DNA from: Candidatus Nitrosopolaris nunavutensis
GTDB taxonomy: Archaea; Thermoproteota; Nitrososphaeria; Nitrososphaerales; Nitrososphaeraceae
Assembly: GCA_002501855.1 (NCBI GenBank)
Contig: DAOM01000048.1
Location: 1-5,018, forward strand
DNA length: 5,018 bases
Direction: 5' to 3'
The first letter of the stretch is position 1; every line of letters starts with the position of its first letter. The notes below the pieces were generated by a model that ran no database searches, was not told where the DNA came from, and saw only the letters and a program-made list of their open reading frames with translations. A program made the position numbers and the translations under genes. This document shows, one piece after another, positions 1-5,018 of this stretch.

Positions 1-236
1 CTACACATGGACCATATTATTCCGGTTTTCCGACTTACGACTTGCCTTTCGATCTCTCTTATGTAGGGACAGCGCACTCCCATCCCGGCGGTTCTAATAG
101 ACCCTCACTTGAGGATCTGAATAATTATTATGGCGTCATCTCCATTATCATAAATTATCCCTATGAATATAATACCATCGGCGCATTCGATAGAAATGGT
201 GTGGCTATGGATCTAGAATTCGTTGACGTGATATGA
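1..236 (+). CDS. JAMM/MPN+ domain metalloprotease, C-terminal part (5' end outside window)
   Basis: The reading frame is open from the first full codon at base 3 to a TGA at 234-236, giving 77 visible residues. A TTG at base 42 is in frame, but the coding sense upstream of it (ending Y-S-G-F-P-T-Y-D) reads as normal protein, so I take the gene to be cut by the window edge. The key evidence is a complete JAMM signature, H-S-H-P-G-G-S-N-R-P-S-L-E-D, at 75-116. It matches H-x-H-x7-S-x2-D, in which the two His and the Asp bind zinc. The catalytic Glu normally lies tens of residues upstream and cannot be seen. After the motif comes a short hydrophobic strand (V-I-S-I-I-I) and a tail typical of small single-domain MPN proteins of about 120-150 residues. 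Known family members are isopeptidases that remove ubiquitin or archaeal SAMP-type modifiers. That role here is inferred from the family, and the substrate is unknown. The gene converges on the transporter operon and is probably unrelated to it. Confidence 0.85.
   Translation, partial: THGPYYSGFPTYDLPFDLSYVGTAHSHPGGSNRPSLEDLNNYYGVISIIINYPYEYNTIGAFDRNGVAMDLEFVDVI
75..116 (+). other. JAMM zinc-binding motif
   Basis: The codons spell H-x-H-x7-S-x2-D. The two histidines are at 75-77 and 81-83, the conserved serine at 105-107 and the metal-binding aspartate at 114-116. All visible ligand positions are intact, so the domain is predicted to be the catalytic MPN+ type rather than the inactive MPN- type. 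The upstream Glu is not in the window and must be checked. Confidence 0.88.
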
Positions 237-279
237 CGAGAGAGCAGCAAGAGCAGTGCTATATCTTGTTCTACAATCG
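237..279. other. Short convergent intergenic gap
   Basis: These 43 bases separate the stop codon of the plus-strand JAMM gene from the stop codon of the minus-strand dppC-like gene. They contain a short purine-rich partial repeat (GAGCAG twice, 3 bases apart, at 242-247 and 251-256) and a weak possible stem (246-252 with 264-270, including one G-U pair). There is no clear oligo-T tract on either strand, so I cannot place a terminator for either gene. Transcripts from the two sides may overlap here. Confidence 0.6.
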
Positions 280-1668
280 CTAGTATCTGCCCTTGACATT
301 TACAGTAGATTCAACTGCATTACCCATAAGCGCAAACGCAAGTCCTGTGAGTGCAATCATCAAACCAGGCGGAATTATCCACCACCATAGACCCCGAGCT
401 GCAGCTTGTCCAGAATTAGCTTCATGAAGAATTTGTCCCCACGTGGGAATAGACGGATCTCCCAACCCTAAGAAACTTAGCGCTGCCTCTCCCAATATAG
501 CACTTGGGACTGCTATTGCAATGCTAGCAAAGGTCAGTGGAAGCAATTGGGGTATAACATGTTTAAATATAATCTTTATATCAGACTGTCCCATTAATTT
601 CGCAGCTTCTACATACTGTAAATTTTTCAACTGCAATGCAAGGCTTCTAATGATTTTTGCAGTGCCTACCCACCCAAAAATCACAAGGAAACCTGTTATT
701 AAGAATATGCTTCTGCCGATTATTACTGATAAAATAACTAAAAGTGGTAGAGTAGGTAACGAATAAAATAAGTCATTTATTCGCATCAATCCCTCATCGG
801 TTCTTTTTCCCTTATATCCAGCTACAACCCCGTAAATTAACCCTATGGAAATTGAAGCTATTGAGACCGTTAGTCCTATAAAGAGGGCAACCGGGGTTCC
901 CCATAGGATGCCGATTGTGAGATCTCTGCGTAGCTCATCGGTTCCCATCAAGCCATATACTCTTCCACCGAGAACCAGACCAGACTTTTCGACAGAGTCT
1001 GAACTACCAAAGAGATAGAATGTTTCCTTCACCTGATATTTTCCTTTTAAAACCTTTTCTTGATCGATTTGAGAAAATATCATTATCTGAGGCAGCGATT
1101 CGTCTTGGTTATATTTGAAAAGACTCTTATCAAGACGAAGGTTCTCGATTATCAAGCTGTCAGCAGAGAACACTCTTGCGCTGAATTCATTTTGAGCCCC
1201 ATTCGAAATAAGTGAAGGTGGTAATGCAGAACTATAAATCCGAAAATCTCTACCATCCGGCCTAATTATAACTATCTGCAAGACCGGCGGTATTTGTCCG
1301 TATTTCACAGTATAGGGTAGCATGAAATCAGTTGGGTAAGAATCGTAATTGAAGTTAATAGCATAAGTATGTGTCACGATATGTATTCCGTTTTGTATCA
1401 TACTCGACACCACGGCCTGGTCAGAAGTAAGAATTACATGTTCAGGCAATTTCAGCCCAATATTTGTCCACGCCGGCGCAGCAGCTTTAGGGTAGTCAAT
1501 CCAATAATCCGGATTGTTCCATTGCTTGAAAGAATCCAGCGGTATATAAAATACAGCATACAAAGTCATTAAAATCAAGACTACTATTATAATTGCTCCA
1601 GCTATTCCGCCTCTAGAGTGCGTAAACTTTCGAAATATAGTCGTGCGCGATATTACTTCAATTGTCAT
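280..1668 (-). CDS. dppC: DppC/OppC-type peptide ABC transporter permease with large external insertion
   Basis: This is a 462-residue inner-channel subunit of a family-5 (peptide/nickel type) ABC importer. Usual DppC proteins have about 280-320 residues. One membrane segment lies at about 21-43. It is followed by about 207 mostly hydrophilic, beta-rich residues (44-250) and then the standard BPD_transp_1 core with segments near 255-284, 305-333, 376-396 and 428-450. The cytoplasmic coupling loop carries a good EAA motif (E354-A-A, G360, ending L-P at 376-377), which docks onto the ATPase. The family signature A-A-L-S-F-L-G-L-G with a following W-G-Q-I-L is at 395-414, and W-W-W-I-I-P-P-G is at 428-435. 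The G-T-D-E-L-G-R-D signature before the core reads G-T-D-E-L-R-R-D here. The ATG overlaps the dppB stop (ATGA), so translation is probably coupled. This is the last gene of the operon. The symbol denotes the family only: the substrate could be di- or oligopeptides or another solute. Confidence 0.93.
   Translation of the reverse strand: MTIEVISRTTIFRKFTHSRGGIAGAIIIVVLILMTLYAVFYIPLDSFKQWNNPDYWIDYPKAAAPAWTNIGLKLPEHVILTSDQAVVSSMIQNGIHIVTHTYAINFNYDSYPTDFMLPYTVKYGQIPPVLQIVIIRPDGRDFRIYSSALPPSLISNGAQNEFSARVFSADSLIIENLRLDKSLFKYNQDESLPQIMIFSQIDQEKVLKGKYQVKETFYLFGSSDSVEKSGLVLGGRVYGLMGTDELRRDLTIGILWGTPVALFIGLTVSIASISIGLIYGVVAGYKGKRTDEGLMRINDLFYSLPTLPLLVILSVIIGRSIFLITGFLVIFGWVGTAKIIRSLALQLKNLQYVEAAKLMGQSDIKIIFKHVIPQLLPLTFASIAIAVPSAILGEAALSFLGLGDPSIPTWGQILHEANSGQAAARGLWWWIIPPGLMIALTGLAFALMGNAVESTVNVKGRY
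919..1539 (-). other. Large extracytoplasmic insertion in the DppC-like permease
   Basis: Residues 44-250 of the DppC-like protein lie between the first membrane helix and the transport core. The stretch is rich in alternating hydrophobic residues (for example V-L-Q-I-V-I-I at 129-135 and L-P-Q-I-M-I-F at 192-198), which suggests beta structure. I recognise no named domain. By membrane topology it should face outside, where the binding protein docks. Ordinary DppC proteins have only a loop of a few tens of residues here. Similar long versions probably exist in other archaea, but I could not check. Confidence 0.75.
1665..1668 (-). promoter_or_regulatory. ATGA stop/start overlap coupling dppB and dppC
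   Basis: The TGA stop of the dppB-like gene (1667-1665) shares bases with the ATG of the dppC-like gene (1668-1666). The bases just upstream (GTGAAAGTAGG) contain no well-spaced Shine-Dalgarno sequence. Re-initiation by the ribosome finishing dppB is therefore the likely way dppC is translated, keeping the two channel subunits near equal amounts. Confidence 0.8.
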
Positions 1669-2711
1669 CCTACTTTCACTCGTGGATCTAGAAACGCGTA
1701 AATGATATCTGTGAGAAAAATCGTGATAACGAAAATTAGCGTAAAGACGTAAGTGAGCCCAATGATAATAGGAACATCCATTACTGATATTGCATCATAA
1801 TATAATTTCCCCATTCCAGGCCAATCAAACACCGCCTCGATTATTATAGCTCCTCCAAATGAGGATGCCAAACTTATTGCAATTGCTGTTATTATTGGCG
1901 GGCCTGCATTTTTCAGGGCATGCGAATAAACTATCCTTTTTTTAGGAAGTCCGATCGCCATTTTAGCCGCGATATAATCTTCCTGCAAAATGCCTACTAT
2001 AAAATATTTGACAATGTAAGACCATGCGCTAAAACTCACTAAAACGATAGTAATGAGAGGTAATGTCATATGATAGAGCAAGTCTGGAATATACAATGGA
2101 TCTGACGGAGGAGTTAATGGTGTAGAGCGAGCCGGAAAGATCTGGTAAACAAATGCAAACGCAAATATCATTAACATCCCAACCCACCAAGAGGGAAAAC
2201 TACTACTTACCACTGCAAAAAATGAATTCATTTTATCCCATATAGAACCCGACTTCCCTGCCACAAAGCCACCTATACAAAGACCAATCAATGACACAAT
2301 TATAGTTGAAGATGTGAATAATAAAACAGTCTTCGGCAGTTTTTCTATTATTATGTCCCTGACGCTAGATGAACCGGAATCGCTAGTAAAAAAATGCGAT
2401 TTTCCTAAATCCAAAGTCAGCAGTTCTAATAGTGTATTGGCGAAGCGCTTTGGAGAATACCAAGGTTCATCCAAGCCCAGGGTCTTGATATGAAGCAGGG
2501 TTTGTGTATCAATATACTTTTGACGCTGGTCTGGACTTTGAAACTGAAATTTTCCTTGGTTTACACTGTTCACTTCATCAAATCTGACTGCATCTATTAG
2601 TATCTTATCCATTGTAGAGCCGAGAAGAGCAAGGGTGAGCACCATAGTCGAAAAGACCACAAGCAGCATATTTATTGATCTTCTAATTAAGAAAAAATGG
2701 AACCTAGTCAA
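1665..2711 (-). CDS. dppB: DppB/OppB-type peptide ABC transporter permease
   Basis: This 348-residue membrane subunit is close to the usual family length and pairs with the DppC-like protein to form the import channel. The layout is a first helix at about 13-33, an external region at 34-120 with the family pattern L-G-L-D-E-P (78-83) and L-D-L-G-K-S (100-105), then the BPD_transp_1 core with helices near 128-151, 165-192, 215-240, 270-292 and 314-340. The EAA-like coupling loop is at 245-268 (D-Y-I-A-A-K, then G254-L-P-K-K-R). The C-terminal family signature E-A-V-F-D-W-P-G-M-G-K-L is at 292-303, and the protein ends with Y-A-F-L-D-P-R at 338-344. The start is a TTG at 2711: the frame is closed by a TGA six bases upstream, and the next Met (residue 15) would cut into the first helix. 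Residues 2-11 (T-R-F-H-F-F-L-I-R-R) resemble the usual N-terminus. The gene follows the binding-protein gene after 6 bases. Dpp, Opp and Nik subtypes cannot be told apart from this sequence. Confidence 0.95.
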   Translation of the reverse strand: MTRFHFFLIRRSINMLLVVFSTMVLTLALLGSTMDKILIDAVRFDEVNSVNQGKFQFQSPDQRQKYIDTQTLLHIKTLGLDEPWYSPKRFANTLLELLTLDLGKSHFFTSDSGSSSVRDIIIEKLPKTVLLFTSSTIIVSLIGLCIGGFVAGKSGSIWDKMNSFFAVVSSSFPSWWVGMLMIFAFAFVYQIFPARSTPLTPPSDPLYIPDLLYHMTLPLITIVLVSFSAWSYIVKYFIVGILQEDYIAAKMAIGLPKKRIVYSHALKNAGPPIITAIAISLASSFGGAIIIEAVFDWPGMGKLYYDAISVMDVPIIIGLTYVFTLIFVITIFLTDIIYAFLDPRVKVG

Positions 2712-2716
2712 GTGTC

Positions 2717-2726
2717 ATCATCCTTT
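2717..2726 (-). promoter_or_regulatory. Ribosome binding site for the TTG start of dppB
   Basis: The minus strand reads AAAGGATGATGACAC and then TTG. The purine-rich AAAGGATGAT lies about 6-10 bases before the TTG and partly matches the archaeal Shine-Dalgarno GGAGGTGAT. It sits inside the last two codons and stop of the binding-protein gene, so ribosomes ending there could re-initiate directly. This supports TTG as the true start, as no ATG or GTG is available in frame upstream. Confidence 0.55.
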
Positions 2727-5018
2727 GAAACGGGAGAAATTCTCTATTAATACTGTAGAATAAATATCCGGCTTAAACGCCTCCTTGCTATTTGCAAATA
2801 TTTTCAAAGTGTTAGGGCCAACAGACAGTTTTGAAGTATCGTTTTCCCGTAATATGATATTGTAAGTACCTAATTTGTTATCCGCAGAGGCAGGCTTAGC
2901 TACTCCTTGAACAACTACCTTGTCATCTTTATTCGATATGAAGTAGTTAACGATTGTATCGTTGCTAGGCTTTCCGCCTACATTCACAGTTAGGCTGACA
3001 ACAACTGGTTGTTGCCCAATCGATATGAACTGTGGAGCGTTGATACTTTGAAGTGTTGCAAGTTTCGGATTTTCAAACGAAGACCAATACCCTTGGGAAA
3101 AGGGATAGGATGGATCTCTAAATGCCTTTATGATAATTATTCCACCTGCAGGATTATAGCTATCTAGGTAGAACGGGCCATTTCCGATAACTGCATTCTT
3201 GTGATTTGTGATCCAGTTTATGCTGGCATCATATCTCTTCGTTGCATTGCCCACGCTTACAATTCCCTTAAGAGCAGCCGGAACATAACCTTCATCCTTC
3301 ATTTTCTGGAGTTCTTCTTTTATCATTTCAGCGTGTGCCGGAATCAGCAACGATAGCCAATCAACATTTTTCGCTGTAGATTCTCCACTCGAATAAGCAA
3401 GCTTACCTGAAGTTACAAGTCTCTCGGTTGCTGCAGTTATTTCCCATGGCTCAGCCGGCCAAATTGTTGCTGCGTCGGCGATTTCCTTTTTGTCATAGTG
3501 CCACATGTTAATATAAGACTCCATTTCGTCATTTGCAATGAATCTCAAGCCTTTGATCAGTGGAAGTGCTGCCTGCGCTTGAGATGTGAATTCTGGATCA
3601 ATCGTAAGATCGCCTTTTCCTGTATTGGTTCCCCATTGAAAGAGGAAGTATTGCGTATAAAGCAAATCCGATTTGTCCATCGAAATCCCATTGTGCCAAT
3701 TCGAATAGAGAATTTTATAGGTGACTTTACTCATTGATGACGCGTTTTGGCCCACAGATTTCCAATGCTGCGAATAAGGATCCCAAATCTGGGCATCAGA
3801 GGGAACCTTAAGCTTCCCTGTAGGACCCTTCGTAGAGACGTCTATCCAATGCTCTCGCATTGGAATCACTTCGCCTGTATAGGGATTTCTAAAGGTAGCA
3901 CTGTCAGATATAGCAGAATAGATCTGTGTGCAATACACATCTTTACAACCCTCTACATTATTCCAGGCCCCTTGGTAAATCTGTTTGACACCGATGTCAA
4001 GAGTGTTGCTACTTTTCGGAGTCCTAGCGTTCATAAGTGAAAGTTTACTTGTGATTCCAGCGCCAAAATCGTTAATCAAACCTTTTATCGTGGAAGATGC
4101 AACAAACGGCTCCGTATTTTGTGTAATGAAGATTCTGACAGATTCGTCAATCCCGTCCCTGGTGGCATTTCGGAGTAGCTCATTTCTCTGTCCCTCAGAT
4201 GTGAAATTAAAAAATTCTATTCTTTGTGTTAATTTGTCTAGTGTCTCATTTCGATAATTCCAGAATGCAGGATTTTGAGCACCAGGCATGTTCCCATAAT
4301 ATGGTGCGTACATCTGAGAGGCAACCACCGGGTTATATTTTACGAATGCAGATGTACCAGCATAGGCTTCCGTATAAACCTGCCAAAGAAAGTCTTGAGG
4401 ATTCGAGCCATATACAATCGGATTTGCCTTGTTCAAGTCTCCAAAATCCGTTTGGACGTTAAAGCCTGCGCTCTGTAGCTCTGAAGCCACGAGCTCGCCC
4501 ATGGATAGTCTCTGTGGATCATCGCTCCTGATCAGAATTTTAACCTTAATGGGACTTCCTTTAAAAAACCATTTTCCTCCCTGGTTTGTTGCTCCTGCCT
4601 TAGTAAGTGTATCAGAAATCAATTTTTGTGCGAACTGTGGGTTGTATCTGAAACCAAATGACTCTATCGTATCCAAGACATTAAGATATTCAGGAGAATA
4701 TACGCCGAATGGAGCAGCTAAGGGGGTACCATAGCCTCTTAATATTTCGTCAACAACAAATTCGCGATCTACTAGGTAATTCATCGCAAAACGAACTTGT
4801 CTGAATTGGAAGGGGTTTATTGAATTATCATCTTTTGAAGGAGCTGGGTTCAGTAAGAGCCCAAAAGACCCTGCGATTCTGTCATATACTTTCAAGTTAG
4901 GATCAGCCTTGACATCAGAAACCGTTTCTAGCGGGATCCTAAAAAAATAGGTATCTAAATTGCCGGATTTGATCTCTTGCAGTGCAACGTTATCATCCAG
5001 ATATTGAATAAATCTCAC
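2718..5018 (-). CDS. Family-5 (SBP_bac_5) peptide-type ABC transporter substrate-binding protein, 5' end outside window
   Basis: 766 residues are visible. The frame runs off the window edge, and the edge codon GTG is probably an internal Val rather than the start. The protein should sit outside the cytoplasmic membrane and deliver a solute, probably peptide, to the two permeases encoded next. Residues 9-25 show the L-Q-E-I-K-S-G-N-L-D pattern. Residues 74-103 carry the family signature V-R-F-A-M-N-Y-L-V-D-R followed by G-Y-G-T-P. Residues 166-190 and 251-315 match the later part of lobe II. Residues 338-640 then resemble the opening lobe of the same family: T-L-D-I-G-V, T-G-E-V-I-P-M-R-E-H-W, W-H-N-G-I-S-M and G-N-G-P-F-Y-L. 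A beta-rich domain fills 661-766. There are only two cysteines (358, 363), and eight N-x-S/T sequons would allow archaeal N-glycosylation. No C-terminal membrane segment is present, so any anchor must be N-terminal and unseen. Typical family members have 500-600 residues. The gene ends in a tandem TGATGA. Confidence 0.92.
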   Translation of the reverse strand: MRFIQYLDDNVALQEIKSGNLDTYFFRIPLETVSDVKADPNLKVYDRIAGSFGLLLNPAPSKDDNSINPFQFRQVRFAMNYLVDREFVVDEILRGYGTPLAAPFGVYSPEYLNVLDTIESFGFRYNPQFAQKLISDTLTKAGATNQGGKWFFKGSPIKVKILIRSDDPQRLSMGELVASELQSAGFNVQTDFGDLNKANPIVYGSNPQDFLWQVYTEAYAGTSAFVKYNPVVASQMYAPYYGNMPGAQNPAFWNYRNETLDKLTQRIEFFNFTSEGQRNELLRNATRDGIDESVRIFITQNTEPFVASSTIKGLINDFGAGITSKLSLMNARTPKSSNTLDIGVKQIYQGAWNNVEGCKDVYCTQIYSAISDSATFRNPYTGEVIPMREHWIDVSTKGPTGKLKVPSDAQIWDPYSQHWKSVGQNASSMSKVTYKILYSNWHNGISMDKSDLLYTQYFLFQWGTNTGKGDLTIDPEFTSQAQAALPLIKGLRFIANDEMESYINMWHYDKKEIADAATIWPAEPWEITAATERLVTSGKLAYSSGESTAKNVDWLSLLIPAHAEMIKEELQKMKDEGYVPAALKGIVSVGNATKRYDASINWITNHKNAVIGNGPFYLDSYNPAGGIIIIKAFRDPSYPFSQGYWSSFENPKLATLQSINAPQFISIGQQPVVVSLTVNVGGKPSNDTIVNYFISNKDDKVVVQGVAKPASADNKLGTYNIILRENDTSKLSVGPNTLKIFANSKEAFKPDIYSTVLIENFSRFKG
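2721..3038 (-). other. C-terminal beta-rich domain of the binding protein
   Basis: Residues 661-766 show strand-like alternation (V-V-V-S-L-T-V-N-V at 672-680, D-K-V-V-V-Q-G-V at 699-706, L-G-T-Y-N-I-I-L at 716-723, N-T-L-K-I-F-A-N at 736-743, Y-S-T-V-L-I at 753-758). This suggests an Ig-like or beta-sandwich fold of about 100 residues. It could contact the cell surface layer or the permease insertion. That role is inference only. Confidence 0.6.
3099..4007 (-). other. Lobe-I-like region placed after lobe II in the binding protein
   Basis: Residues 338-640 of the binding protein read in order like the beginning of a standard SBP_bac_5 domain. T-L-D-I-G-V (339-344) corresponds to the first strand. 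N-P-Y-T-G-E-V-I-P-M-R-E-H-W (378-391) corresponds to the usual dp-tGe-iPlLAesW. Y-K-I-L-Y-S-N-W-H-N-G-I-S-M (434-447) corresponds to f-Lr-gvkWhdGtplt. I-G-N-G-P-F-Y-L (611-618), with R-D-P-S-Y (634-638), corresponds to GtGPy-l and Rnp-Y. These matches come from family knowledge and reading by eye, not from a profile search. Confidence 0.7.

Noticed and set aside
42..44. TTG as start codon of the JAMM protein
   Set aside because: The frame stays open to the window edge with protein-like sequence, and starting here would remove the first half of the MPN fold including its catalytic Glu.
242..256. GAGCAG direct repeat in the convergent gap
   Set aside because: Two 6-base copies 3 bases apart are expected by chance and show no further structure such as an attachment site or CRISPR-like spacing.
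246..270. Possible stem-loop terminator in the convergent gap (7 pairs including one G-U, 11-base loop)
   Set aside because: The stem is weak and not followed by a T tract. Archaeal terminators are mainly oligo-T, which is absent here.
443..766. Open frame of 107 codons on the plus strand inside dppC
   Set aside because: It lies wholly opposite a strongly supported permease gene and its product matches no family I recognise. It is a shadow of the real reading frame.
3498..4734. Several overlapping plus-strand open frames of 67-101 codons opposite the binding-protein gene
   Set aside because: All are antisense to recognisable SBP_bac_5 motifs and none resembles a known protein.
5016..5018. 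GTG at the window edge as start of the binding protein
   Set aside because: There would be no signal peptide before the mature fold, so an exported protein could not begin here. The gene must extend beyond the window.
2718..5018. Eight N-x-S/T sequons in the binding protein as a sign of heavy glycosylation
   Set aside because: Roughly this number is expected by chance for a 766-residue protein with its Asn and Ser/Thr content. Glycosylation is possible but not signalled by enrichment.

Overview
The window is a gene-dense piece of a prokaryotic chromosome that looks archaeal. The clues are a JAMM/MPN+ metalloprotease fragment of archaeal type, an unusually built family-5 substrate-binding protein, and a DppC-like permease with a very large external insertion. 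AT-rich codons and a TTG start fit but prove little. My best guess is the Nitrososphaerota (Thaumarchaeota) or a neighbouring archaeal group. That is inference: there is no rRNA or other marker gene here.

Layout. Bases 1-236 (+ strand) hold the last 77 codons of a JAMM-domain protein whose start lies before the window. A 43-base gap then separates it tail-to-tail from a three-gene cluster on the minus strand. Read in its own direction (5018 down to 280), the cluster encodes a large substrate-binding protein (2718-5018, 5' end cut off by the window), a DppB/OppB-type permease (1665-2711) and a DppC/OppC-type permease (280-1668). Spacing is minimal: 6 bases between the first two genes and a 4-base ATGA overlap between the last two. 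They are almost certainly one operon with coupled translation. No gene-free stretch is longer than 43 bases. The operon promoter and the JAMM gene promoter both lie outside the window.

How it works together. The binding protein should capture peptides or a similar solute outside the membrane and pass them to the channel formed by the two permeases. The two ATPase subunits (DppD/DppF type) that such importers need are not in the window. They cannot follow dppC directly, because the convergent JAMM gene is there, so they should be upstream of the binding-protein gene or elsewhere.

Main points of interest. (1) In the binding protein, sequence typical of the N-terminal lobe of family-5 proteins comes after sequence typical of lobe II. 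This suggests a circular permutation or a partial tandem duplication. (2) A C-terminal beta-rich domain follows, with no C-terminal membrane anchor. (3) The DppC-like subunit carries about 207 residues of extra external domain. I saw no mobile element, CRISPR array, RNA gene or clear sign of a wholly new system.
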